From contig CAZDOK010000002.1 of the NCBI GenBank assembly GCA_964507025.1, forward strand, positions 124,001 through 188,000: 64,000 nucleotides of DNA, written 5' to 3'. Shown piece after piece: positions 40,465 to 47,362 of the stretch; the first letter of the stretch is position 1; every line of letters begins with the position of its first letter. Origin of the DNA: Amarobacter sp964507025. Lineage in GTDB: Bacteria > Chloroflexota > Dehalococcoidia > Tepidiformales > Tepidiformaceae. A program made the position numbers and the translations under genes. The notes below the pieces were generated by a model. The model had not been told where the DNA came from, did not search any database, and was given only the letters and a program-made list of their open reading frames with translations.

Positions 40465-41517
40465 TCAACCCTCCAGCCGCTGCAGGATCTCTTTGGTCAG
40501 TTGGAGGTAGGACTCGTAACCGCCGCCGTCCCCATATCCCCATTTCTGCCTAAGAGTCGACGTGGCGGTGCTGTCTGCAGCCTCGGCCAGCTTAGTTGCC
40601 TCCGGAATTATGGTGTCGAACAAGCGGGGATCGCTGTTCCGAAGCACGCGCAGCTGCGATCGATGCACGGTGGACTGCGAACGGTACTTCGTGGCGACCA
40701 CCCCGAGAGGGACGATCTCTTCGCCAATCGTCGATGAGAACTCCCGAACGCGCGTGACGATCTGAGGGATGCCGTACGTCGAAAGATAGTCGGGGATGGT
40801 CGGGATTACGTAGGCGTGGGAGATGCGGAGACCATTGAGTGTGATGATTCCGAGGTTTGGGGGGCAATCGACAAGGACGAAGTCGTACTCATCTATGACT
40901 GGCCGGACCGCCCGACGCAGGATGTCCGTCGGGTTCTCCGCATAGAACTTGCCCGAGGGCATCGTCGCAAGGCGGTCTTGGACTTCGATGAGGTCGAGGC
41001 TGGAAGGTAGGAGCCAGACGGTCCGTGCATCCGAAACGCGGTGGCTCCTCACGATGCTCTTCCGGATATCAAACTGCCGGGCCTCGGGCGGCTCAAGAGC
41101 GTCCTTGAACAGCTGGGCCAGGGTGTGACCCTTCTTGTTCAGCTCGCCCCAGCGCTCGTCGCCGATGAGGGCCACGGTCGCATTCGTCTGCGGATCGAGG
41201 TCGATCACGAGAACCTTCTTGTTGAAGGCGCCCGAGAGCATTTCTGCAACCGCCATGGTGGTCGTCGTCTTCGCGACGCCGCCCTTCAGGTTGATCATCG
41301 ATATCACGGTCGCCATGGGGACCCTCCGAGTTCTAAGCCACGAACGGATCTGGCTGCGCCTAAACACTGGGCCAGCTTTGAGCTCGGCAACAGGAGGGGG
41401 AAAGCTCGCTATCCGCGAACGCCAGTTCGACACCGCTTGGGGGGACACTCCCGCCATGCCAGCAATTTCGTGGATTCCTACGAGCTCGTTCTCGTCCAGG
41501 CCGTGTGCTCCGTTCAC
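40465..41517 (-). CDS. ParA-type ATPase with N-terminal HTH domain
   Basis: The C-terminal 284 residues are a complete ParA/MinD ATPase: deviant Walker A KGGVAKTT, VLVIDLDPQTNAT (A') and FVLVDCPPNLG (Walker B). About 65 residues upstream in frame form a MerR/KorB-like HTH (IHEIAGMAGVSPQAVSNWRS), as in plasmid P1-type ParA with a DNA-binding head. The GTG at 41517 follows a promoter. A second strong start exists at the ATG at 41316 (GGAGGG upstream), giving ParA without the HTH. The presence of ParA suggests partition, so a plasmid-like state of the phage is possible. Confidence 0.82.
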   Translation of the reverse strand: MNGAHGLDENELVGIHEIAGMAGVSPQAVSNWRSRIASFPPPVAELKAGPVFRRSQIRSWLRTRRVPMATVISMINLKGGVAKTTTTMAVAEMLSGAFNKKVLVIDLDPQTNATVALIGDERWGELNKKGHTLAQLFKDALEPPEARQFDIRKSIVRSHRVSDARTVWLLPSSLDLIEVQDRLATMPSGKFYAENPTDILRRAVRPVIDEYDFVLVDCPPNLGIITLNGLRISHAYVIPTIPDYLSTYGIPQIVTRVREFSSTIGEEIVPLGVVATKYRSQSTVHRSQLRVLRNSDPRLFDTIIPEATKLAEAADSTATSTLRQKWGYGDGGGYESYLQLTKEILQRLEG

Positions 41518-41523
41518 AACTTC

Positions 41524-41570
41524 TGTGTATAGAGTACACATGCCATCGCGAGGGGTCAACGAGGCCCGCC
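41524..41570 (-). promoter_or_regulatory. Promoter and dyad of the HTH-ParA gene
   Basis: On the minus strand TTGACC (-35) is followed after 17 bp by TACTCT (-10, 41531-41536). A perfect dyad TGTGTA-TAGAG-TACACA (41524-41540) overlaps the -10. The GTG start at 41517 lies about 7 nt after the predicted transcription start, so the mRNA would be nearly leaderless. The dyad could be the site at which the HTH head represses its own gene. Confidence 0.55.
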
Positions 41571-41882
41571 CGGAGGCGGCTTTGAACTCCTCCGCTTGCG
41601 GTGGCAGCCGACGCAGAGGGTACGGAGGTTTGCGATGTCGTTCCCGCCTCCCAAGGCAAGGGGCATCACGTGATCTACCTCGAGCCGAACGCAGGTCGCG
41701 CCGCAAGTCACGCACCGATAGCCGTCGCGCTCCAACACCGCCGCACGCGTCCGCTGCCAGGTCCAGCCATTGCCGCCGCGAGCGAGGTTGTTCCGTTGGT
41801 TCCGTGGGCGTCGGCGAAGCGCCGTGCACGTGGAGCAGCGTGACTGCGGCGAAAGGGCGCCGCAGTCGAGGCAGCGCCGCAC
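41556..41882 (-). CDS. HNH endonuclease
   Basis: The 108-aa protein (GTG start at 41882) has two CxxC pairs at the N terminus (CLDCG...CSTC), another zinc pair around RCVTCGATC, the catalytic VDHVMPLALGGGNDIANL, and LCVGCHRKRR. HNH enzymes of this type assist terminase cutting in cos-packaging phages. The terminase genes are further downstream in the same operon. Confidence 0.88.
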   Translation of the reverse strand: MRRCLDCGALSPQSRCSTCTALRRRPRNQRNNLARGGNGWTWQRTRAAVLERDGYRCVTCGATCVRLEVDHVMPLALGGGNDIANLRTLCVGCHRKRRSSKPPPGGPR

Positions 41883-42068
41883 TCAGTTAGTCCGGCGCTG
41901 GCGGCGCTCTCGGAACGGACGGATGCGGCGCCGAATGGCGGCGGGATCAGACGCATCGCCGAAGAAGACGTTGCTGAAGCGCCGGCTCGCGCCGCAGTGA
42001 AGGCACGTCCCGTGAGCGATCGGGCCGTCGGGCTCCGTGAGCCGCCAGCGGTGGACGCAGGCACTCAC
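41883..42068 (-). CDS. Small CxxC zinc-ribbon protein (61 aa)
   Basis: It starts at a GTG overlapping the RusA stop (GTGA). It contains CVHRWRLTEPDGPIAHGTC, then LHCGASRRFSNVFFG, a short zinc-binding protein common in actinobacterial-type phage genomes. Function is unknown. Confidence 0.65.
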   Translation of the reverse strand: MSACVHRWRLTEPDGPIAHGTCLHCGASRRFSNVFFGDASDPAAIRRRIRPFRERRQRRTN

Positions 42069-42415
42069 CGCCGGACCTCGGTGATCGTGATGGTCGTCTG
42101 TGGCGTTCGGTCGCTCGCCTTCCGCGCGACCAATTCGACCACCTGGCGATCATCTTCGAATGCGATGCCATTGAGCGCGTCGAGGCAACTCTTCGCGAGG
42201 TTGTCAATGTCTTGGTTGGCCTGCACGCCGCCGAAGAACAGCTCGACGCGCAGCGGGGAGCTTAGCTTCGGACGGCCGTGGCGCTCGATGAACCGCCAGG
42301 CAAGCAGCTCTTCCCAGTTCCGGGTGCCTGCCGGCGTGTACGCGCGGCCGCGGCCGAAGCGCGGTCGCTGCTTGGTATGCGCGGCGATCGGGAGAGTGAG
42401 TTCGAGCGAGGTCAT
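42065..42415 (-). CDS. RusA-like Holliday junction resolvase
   Basis: The 116-aa enzyme has the RusA core: LPIAAHTKQRPRFGRGRAYT at the N terminus and the acidic signature QDIDNLAKSCLDALNGIAFE followed by DDRQVVEL. It would resolve recombination intermediates before packaging. Its ATG overlaps the stop of the upstream 49-aa gene (ATGA). Confidence 0.88.
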   Translation of the reverse strand: MTSLELTLPIAAHTKQRPRFGRGRAYTPAGTRNWEELLAWRFIERHGRPKLSSPLRVELFFGGVQANQDIDNLAKSCLDALNGIAFEDDRQVVELVARKASDRTPQTTITITEVRR

Positions 42416-42561
42416 CGTTCGTCCGAATGCGGATCGGCGACGCAGAAGCCCCGAAGCGGTCCAGCAAAAATGCGGCGCCAAAGCTCGTCCCATGCTGGGT
42501 TGGTCGGGCCTGCTTTCCACTCGGCCCGCACCGTGAGCGACCTTCGGTTTCGCTTTGCCAC
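42412..42561 (-). CDS. Small protein at the head of the late operon (49 aa)
   Basis: A frame from the GTG at 42561 reads VAKRNRRSLTVRAEWKAG, then PAWDELWRRIFAGPLRGF, and ends with a TGA overlapping the RusA ATG. The coupling and the Trp-rich helical composition support a real gene. Similar short proteins precede RusA in some phages. Function is unknown. Confidence 0.5.
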   Translation of the reverse strand: MAKRNRRSLTVRAEWKAGPTNPAWDELWRRIFAGPLRGFCVADPHSDER

Positions 42562-42663
42562 TGCGCGCCCCGTTGTCTTGATACTGGATGATTAGGTTGC
42601 GGGAGTAGTGGCATCAAGTAGTTTGGGCTAAATGAGACTCTAATAGATACGAATGCTAGTGCA

Positions 42664-42693
42664 CGAGACTACAAGCGAGACTACGCGAGAGAC
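42664..42693. repeat. Iteron-like direct repeats
   Basis: CGAGACTAC is present twice with a 12-bp period, followed by the related CGAGAGAC. They lie upstream of the operon carrying HTH-ParA and its partner, so they could be a partition site. They might also be regulatory. Confidence 0.5.
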
Positions 42694-42794
42694 AGGGAGT
42701 GAATGGACACCCTTCGACGGTGGCCCGGCGCCGGTTGGCGCGCAGGGGCGCCGGTCAGCCGCGGCGCCGCCCGGGCAGGGTAACGGTCAGGCGG

Positions 42795-42817
42795 AAGGGG
42801 AAGCCCTCCCCCTTTTT
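42795..42817 (+). terminator. Weak terminator-like hairpin near the right end
   Basis: AAGGGG and CCCCTT pair around an 8-nt loop and are followed by TTT on the plus strand. The stem is only 6 bp. In the excised circle this sequence would lie just beyond the integrase frame. Confidence 0.35.
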
Positions 42818-42830
42818 AGTACAAATGAAC

Positions 42831-42859
42831 GGTGATGCCGATGTTCGTACAATGGTGAG
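42831..42859 (+). repeat. attR: right attachment repeat
   Basis: It matches attL with two synonymous differences. It encodes a displaced copy of the dnaN tail (VMPMFVQW-stop). Phage-derived sequence lies to its left and chromosomal sequence to its right. The GHKL ATPase gene ends 6 bp beyond it. Confidence 0.9.
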
Positions 42860-42865
42860 GTAGAC

Positions 42866-44461
42866 TCACTCAGGCGAGTCCGAAGTCTCACGGATCCAAG
42901 CCGACATCATCGTGTCAACGCGCGCAATGTACTCCTCAGCACGCATCTCCTCGCCGGATTGAGGTTTGCAGAGATGCAGAATCGCCGTTTCGGCCAAGTA
43001 AACCTTCGCGCCATTCAGCTCTCTGTACATGGGATAGTTCTTGTTGATGTCCAGCCACTTTCCATCCACCCAGGCTGAACGTTCTCCGGAATCCCATGCG
43101 CTAATGCGAATCGGGGGCTCCGTCGCGCCGCCGGTGACCCGGAAAACCAATCGTGCGAGGTGGCCGACAGCGTCTTCAGGAGCTGGCGTCCGAGGCTGAC
43201 GGAGTCTCTTGATGGGACCTCGCCGATTCCTATCCGGTCGGCGAGTCCCCCTGTTCGAAGCGCGGGCTCGTCCCTCTCGGGCGATCTCCTGGCCCTCCTC
43301 GCCGGTCTCCCCACCGCTGAACGACGGATCGCCCGCTTTCGCGAACACTCTCCCTAGTTCTTGACGAACCTCCTGCGCGAGGTCCTTCTCGCGCCGCGTT
43401 ACTTTAAGGTCCGGCCCACCCGCTCGGAGATCCGCGATGAGCGGCTGAAGGTAGCTCAACACCCGCTCACCAAGCATCTCCCAAACTTCGTCCCCGCGTT
43501 CGACGAAGTCAGTCTTGTTCGGAGTGGGCGTGAAGCGGCTCACAATGAGTTCGCCCACCAGCGAGTTCAAGGCACCCTTGCCCTGATAGTTGTACCCAAA
43601 CCATTCGTTGTCTCGAATAAGGCGACCGTTCTGGACCAGTCGGATGCCAGATCGAACCGAACTTCGCGAGTCTCTCAATTGCAGGTTAACCCGTCCAGCC
43701 CAACCGTAGGCAATCCGACCATCATCGAATCGCATAGTCGGGATTTCGATCCGGGTGCCGGCCATTATCGGAATCTGAAGCGGCTCGACACGCTCGTGTC
43801 GTTCATCATTCTCGATCGAAATCTCGACTTGATCCTGCTCGAGAAGCACCCGGTAAGTCGAAGCAAGGGAACGGCGAAGGTCATCGATGTTGTTGCGCGT
43901 TCGGGCTGGACCTGAGATCTCTCTGCGCGAGCGGTTGAGCCTCGAGATTTCTATCCGCACGTGTCCGCGATCTTCAGCGAGGTCCCTGAAGGTTGCCGGA
44001 TAAGCGGAGACTGACAGCGGCTCCGGCACTCCGAAGTCCCGCGGCTCGGTCCTCGTGCCCCAGTCGTCATCTTCTAAGAACCAGACGTCGGGCGATCCCT
44101 GCCGTTTGGCATAAATCCTGACTGATCTCCCCAGGTAGCCGCATGCCGCTTTGCCGCCCTGGTGGTAACGGCTGAGATCGTCGGGCCCATGCTTGTCGCC
44201 AGCCCCCCAATTGAGCCATGTATTGATCTCAGGGGCACCCATGCCTCGCCCGCCATCCCCTTCCACCACGATCATATCTTTGGCCCGATTGATGCTGATC
44301 TCAACTGACACGCGCTGGCCCCAGGCGAAATTCACACAGTTGTCGACAAGCTCCTCGATGGCGTCCGCGACGCTTGTGAAGTTGTGCATCAATGCGAGGC
44401 TCGTACCCCGAGTGATCTGTTCACTCCACCGAACTGGCTCTTCCACCTTCAGGCTCGGCAT
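42866..44461 (-). CDS. MORC/MutL-like GHKL ATPase
   Basis: The 531-aa protein carries the GHKL ATP-binding motifs: VADAIEELVDNCVNFAWG (N box with Glu and Asn), VVEGDGGRGMG (G1), and YHQGGKAACGYLG (G2-like lid). An S5-like domain follows (IVSRFTPTPNKTDFVERG). A basic, charged linker (about 385-435) leads to a C-terminal alpha/beta domain with W-rich strands. Prokaryotic MORC-type ATPases are associated with restriction-modification and other conflict loci. It is encoded 1 nt after the stop of the HARE-HTH gene, so the pair is an operon. It lies just outside attR. Confidence 0.8.
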   Translation of the reverse strand: MPSLKVEEPVRWSEQITRGTSLALMHNFTSVADAIEELVDNCVNFAWGQRVSVEISINRAKDMIVVEGDGGRGMGAPEINTWLNWGAGDKHGPDDLSRYHQGGKAACGYLGRSVRIYAKRQGSPDVWFLEDDDWGTRTEPRDFGVPEPLSVSAYPATFRDLAEDRGHVRIEISRLNRSRREISGPARTRNNIDDLRRSLASTYRVLLEQDQVEISIENDERHERVEPLQIPIMAGTRIEIPTMRFDDGRIAYGWAGRVNLQLRDSRSSVRSGIRLVQNGRLIRDNEWFGYNYQGKGALNSLVGELIVSRFTPTPNKTDFVERGDEVWEMLGERVLSYLQPLIADLRAGGPDLKVTRREKDLAQEVRQELGRVFAKAGDPSFSGGETGEEGQEIAREGRARASNRGTRRPDRNRRGPIKRLRQPRTPAPEDAVGHLARLVFRVTGGATEPPIRISAWDSGERSAWVDGKWLDINKNYPMYRELNGAKVYLAETAILHLCKPQSGEEMRAEEYIARVDTMMSAWIRETSDSPE

Positions 44462-44462
44462 T

Positions 44463-44957
44463 CTAGGCACCCCGCTTGTTCCGCCTACGCGAACTCTTGG
44501 TCCCGACGCTGGCGGCCGCCGGCTGCCACTCACGAAGGGCGTAGGTGCCACGGGCCGGCCGAAAGAGACGAGGGTCGGAGAAGTACTTGGCCAGAAGCGT
44601 ATTGGCGGGATTCTGTCCTCCGCCGGAGTAAAGCCCCTTCGCTCTCATGCGCCGCTCGATCTCCTCATAGTGGAGCGCGGAGCCGGCGTCACGAATCAGC
44701 GCCACGACTTGATCGGCAACGGACGGAGGTGTCTTTTGGGCGTTCGGCATCCCGGGCGTCCCGGGCAAGTGGCCATGAATAGCCAACAGCCCTTCAAGGT
44801 GATCGGCCTCCGCGCGCAGTCGCTCCAGCTGGCTTTCGATTTCGACTCGGCGACCGTCCAGAGCAGCACGTTCGCTGGCCACCTCCAACAGGCGGGCCCG
44901 GGCCGCGTCAAGAAGCGCCTCAGGCGGATCATCCAGTCTCCGAATTCCATTACTCAT
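44463..44957 (-). CDS. Coiled-coil protein with C-terminal HARE-HTH domain
   Basis: It is 164 aa from the ATG at 44957 (GGAG upstream). Residues about 10-65 are a coiled coil (ARARLLEVASERAALDGRRV). Residues about 80-145 match the HARE winged helix: DQVVALIRDAGSALHYEEIE, then GGGQNPANTLLAKYF and LFRPARGTYAL. HARE-HTH modules are known in RpoE-delta, eukaryotic chromatin factors and bacterial DNA-modification systems. The downstream partner is a MORC-like ATPase, so this protein probably supplies DNA or chromatin recognition. Confidence 0.8.
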   Translation of the reverse strand: MSNGIRRLDDPPEALLDAARARLLEVASERAALDGRRVEIESQLERLRAEADHLEGLLAIHGHLPGTPGMPNAQKTPPSVADQVVALIRDAGSALHYEEIERRMRAKGLYSGGGQNPANTLLAKYFSDPRLFRPARGTYALREWQPAAASVGTKSSRRRNKRGA

Positions 44958-45321
44958 TGTGGCTCCACCGCCTCGTTTCCTAACTCGTCCCACTGTAGCA
45001 ACGCTAGCCAGCCTGCGCAATACCCCAATATTGGCCCATTTGCCCCAAGCCCCATGCCACGCCCGTGTGGCGTGGACTGTAGCAGTGAACATGGTGCACC
45101 ACAGCAGCTCCCAATCGGATTGGGCGACAGCGTCGCCCGCGACGCAAATCCGCTCGAAACCCAGAACCCAGGATCGGCAAGGGTTGAACATTGTGGGAAT
45201 GAGCGCGGGATTTCGACCGCGAGTCAGGCGCTACGCGAATCCAAGCATTGACATTGCCGGACTTGTGAATCACCGGAAACGAAGGTGCAGCCGGCTACAC
45301 GCCTGAGTCCACCCCACCCCC
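44958..45321. repeat. Palindrome-rich intergenic region, no gene found
   Basis: Within 115 bp there are five perfect palindromes or hairpins: CCAATATTGG (45025-45034), CCACGCC/GGCGTGG (45057-45075), GGTGCACC (45093-45100), CCCAATC/GATTGGG (45110-45124) and GGGCGAC/GTCGCCC (45122-45138). The flanking genes diverge from this gap, so these are not terminators for them. They could be operators, a structured RNA, or remnants of an element end. No convincing ORF is present. Confidence 0.6.
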
Positions 45322-45352
45322 TTGACCTTGCAGTAGCTGTAAGGTTTAGGGT
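45322..45352 (+). promoter_or_regulatory. MerR-type promoter with 19-bp spacer and dyad
   Basis: TTGACC (45322-45327) and TAGGGT (45347-45352) are separated by 19 bp, the overlong spacer typical of MerR-activated promoters. A near-perfect dyad fills it: ACCTT-G-CAG-TAG-CTG-T-AAGGT (45325-45345). The GTG start at 45359 falls at the expected transcription start, so the mRNA is probably leaderless. The encoded MerR protein is the likely regulator. Confidence 0.75.
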
Positions 45353-45358
45353 TGGCGC

Positions 45359-46198
45359 GTGAACGTTACTGCTGCTGCACGGGCTGCCGGGATTTCGCCT
45401 TCGGGGCTGCGCTGGTACGAGTCGGTGGGGGTGTTGCCGCCGGCGCCACGGGCCGGGAACGGCTATCGCAATTACACCGAGGCCGATGTCAGTCTGCTCC
45501 GGCTGGTCCTGACGCTGCGGCGGCTGGGGCTTAGCGCGGCCGAGGCCGGGCGGCTGGCACGGCTTAGCTTGGAGGGCGAGGGGACGGCCGCCGAGCTGCC
45601 CGCGGCGCTCCAGCGGCAGCGCGAGGCGCTCGCGCGGCGGCGGGCGGACCTCGATTGGCTCGATGGCGAGCTGCGCGACCTCGAGGCGACGTGGCTGGCC
45701 ACACGTGTCCGGGGTGGGGGCCGTCACACCGTGGCGCCCATCGCGGTGCTCTTCCTCTGCAACGCCAACTCGGGCCGAAGCCAGATCGGCGAGGCGCTGC
45801 TGGCGAAGCTGGGCGGGGAGCGTTTCGCGGCGCAATCAGCCGGCGCCCACCCTGCGCCCGTGAGCGACCTGGCCGTGACCGTCCTTTCGGAGGCCGGGAT
45901 CGACTGGCGCGGGGCCCGATCGAAGCGCCTCGACGAGGTAGCCGGGCCGTTCGATTACGTCATCGCCCTTTCCGATTCGATGCGGGAGTCGTGCGCCGCC
46001 ATCGGGGGCGCCCACAGCACCCTGCACTGGCACCTGCCCGACCCGGCCGCCGTTGCGGGCCCGCCGGAGACGCGGTTGATGGCCTACCGGCGGACCCGCG
46101 ACGAGCTTTCGCGGCGGCTGGTGCCCTTTGTGGAACTCGCGCTGAGGACGGCGGCGCCGGAACACCTATTTCCGATCGAGGAGAACTGCGATGGATGA
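45359..46198 (+). CDS. MerR regulator fused to an arsenate-reductase/LMW-phosphatase domain
   Basis: The 279-aa protein has a MerR HTH (AAGISPSGLRWYESVGVLPP) and dimerisation helix to about residue 115. A low-molecular-weight tyrosine phosphatase/ArsC-type domain follows (about 125-260), with P-loop CNANSGRS (C134, R140; the CX5R pattern), a second Asp motif HLPDPA and AQSAGAHPAPVSDLAV. A sensor fused to the enzyme could detect its own substrate (arsenate or a phosphoprotein). It overlaps the VOC gene by 8 bp. Arsenic resistance is plausible but not shown, because no arsB/acr3 gene is adjacent. Confidence 0.85.
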   Translation: MNVTAAARAAGISPSGLRWYESVGVLPPAPRAGNGYRNYTEADVSLLRLVLTLRRLGLSAAEAGRLARLSLEGEGTAAELPAALQRQREALARRRADLDWLDGELRDLEATWLATRVRGGGRHTVAPIAVLFLCNANSGRSQIGEALLAKLGGERFAAQSAGAHPAPVSDLAVTVLSEAGIDWRGARSKRLDEVAGPFDYVIALSDSMRESCAAIGGAHSTLHWHLPDPAAVAGPPETRLMAYRRTRDELSRRLVPFVELALRTAAPEHLFPIEENCDG

Positions 46199-46574
46199 AA
46201 CTGTCCACGTCCGGTACATGGTGAGCGACGTAGCGAAGGCTCTGGCCTTCTACACGGGTCACCTGGGGTTCACGGTCGAAACCGACTATGCGCCGGCGTT
46301 CGGCTCGGTGCGGCGCGGGAACCTGCGCCTGTTGCTCGCCGGTCCCCAGAGCTCGGCGGGGCGGCCGATGCCCGATGGCGCGGTGCCCGGCCCCGGCGGC
46401 TGGAACCGTATCCACTTTGTGGTCTCCGACCTGGCGGCGGAGGTTGCGCGGCTGAAGAGCGAAGGGTGCGAGTTCCGCAACGAGATGCTCACCGGCCCCG
46501 GCGGTTCGCAGATCCTGTTGCTCGACCCCTCGGGCAACGTGGTCGAGCTGTTCCAGCCCGCGGGCCAGGGGTAA
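46191..46574 (+). CDS. VOC (glyoxalase/dioxygenase fold) protein
   Basis: The 127-aa protein has two beta-alpha-beta-beta-beta repeats: HVRYMVSDVAKALAFYTGHL with His6, and IHFVVSDLAAEVARLK with a His, ending VVELFQP with a metal-ligand Glu. It is translationally coupled to the MerR-phosphatase gene, so it is probably a detoxification enzyme induced by the same signal. The substrate cannot be named; the Cys motif of ArsI C-As lyases is not present. Confidence 0.8.
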   Translation: MDETVHVRYMVSDVAKALAFYTGHLGFTVETDYAPAFGSVRRGNLRLLLAGPQSSAGRPMPDGAVPGPGGWNRIHFVVSDLAAEVARLKSEGCEFRNEMLTGPGGSQILLLDPSGNVVELFQPAGQG

Positions 46575-46666
46575 GGGGCGGGGCGCGCGTCTCCAACCAC
46601 CTCCGGCGCCGAGGGCCCGGGAAACGGCCCGAGAGCCACCGGCAGTGGCTCCGCCAGGCTCGCTCT

Positions 46667-46680
46667 GTGAACCAGTTCAC
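46667..46680. promoter_or_regulatory. Inverted repeat upstream of the ECF sigma gene
   Basis: GTGAAC-CA-GTTCAC is a perfect dyad with a 2-bp centre in the 209-bp gap before the sigma gene. It may be an operator. I found no clear -35/-10 pair. Confidence 0.35.
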
Positions 46681-46783
46681 GAATCCGTGGAGAATGACCC
46701 CGCACCGCCGTTACTTTCCTGCTGGCCGAAGAGTCTTTCTCTGTGACGGCCGGTTGGCGGCCGGCAGGGAGGTTCGCAGGCCG

Positions 46784-47362
46784 ATGTTCGGACGTGGCAG
46801 GTCAGGTGTGGCGGTGGCGCCCGGCGAGGATGCGCTGGTTGCTGCTGCCCGCCGCGACCGGGGCCAGTTCGCGGAGTTGTACGAGCGGTATTCCGTCCCG
46901 GTCTACCGCTTCTGCTTCCTCCGGCTCTCCGACAGGCAGGCCGCAGAGGATGCGACCAGCGAAGTCTTCCTTCGCGCGATGCGGGGTCTGGATGGGTTCC
47001 GTGGCGGCGACTTCCTGGCCTGGCTCTACGCCATCGCGAGGAACGTCGTCGCCTCCTCCTATCGTGCGCGCAAGCCCCGGGAGTCGCTCGATGCGGCCAC
47101 CGGGCTCGCCGACCTCTCGGAGGGCCCGGAGGACCTCGCCATGCTCCAGGCCGAGCGCGCGGCCCTCCGGCGCGCGGTCGAGGGCCTGCCCGATGCACAG
47201 CGGCAGGTCATCGAGCTCCACCTTGCCGGGTGGAGCCTGAAGGACTCCGCCCGGGCGATGGGCAAGACCACGGACGCGGTGAAGATGCTGCGCTTCCGCG
47301 CCGTGCAGGGCCTGCGAGACACGCTGGAGAGTACACAAGGCTACCGGGAGGGCATGCGATGA
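46784..47362 (+). CDS. ECF-type RNA polymerase sigma factor
   Basis: The 192-aa protein has region 2 (QFAELYERYSVPVYRFCFLR, then AAEDATSEVFLRAMRGLDGF) and region 4 (GLPDAQRQVIELHLAGWSLK, then AMGKTTDAVKMLRFRAVQGL). GGGAGG lies upstream of the ATG at 46784; an in-frame extension further upstream is unlikely. Its stop overlaps the next start (ATGA), so it is co-translated with a membrane protein that probably acts as anti-sigma factor. Confidence 0.9.
   Translation: MFGRGRSGVAVAPGEDALVAAARRDRGQFAELYERYSVPVYRFCFLRLSDRQAAEDATSEVFLRAMRGLDGFRGGDFLAWLYAIARNVVASSYRARKPRESLDAATGLADLSEGPEDLAMLQAERAALRRAVEGLPDAQRQVIELHLAGWSLKDSARAMGKTTDAVKMLRFRAVQGLRDTLESTQGYREGMR

Larger units (their letters stand above)
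42562..42830. promoter_or_regulatory. Right-end control region: late promoter, direct repeats, hairpins
   Basis: This 269-bp gene-free stretch starts AT-rich and becomes GC-rich near the att site. On the minus strand TTGATG with TAATCA 17 bp downstream (about 42593-42621) is a possible late promoter. Three direct repeats (CGAGACTAC at 42664-42672 and 42676-42684, CGAGAGAC at 42686-42693) with another GAGACT at 42634 look iteron- or parS-like. GGCGCC occurs repeatedly at 42728-42767. No coding frame is convincing here. Confidence 0.45.
2772..42859. mobile_element. Complete-looking siphovirus-type prophage integrated at the 3' end of dnaN
   Basis: The element is bounded by a 29-bp imperfect direct repeat and holds an integrase at its left end, a replication module, a divergent repressor region, accessory cargo, lysis genes and a full HK97-type head and non-contractile tail module (tape measure, tail tube and Dit; no sheath or baseplate set). 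All core genes look intact. Gene order is int-replication (leftward), repressor and cargo (rightward), then the late operon (leftward from the right end). Accessory genes are the methyltransferase-NurA-HerA operon, XRE-ImmA/MazF, a HEPN-like protein and the ABC-GNAT/ParB pair. Whether it is inducible cannot be told from sequence. Confidence 0.93.
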
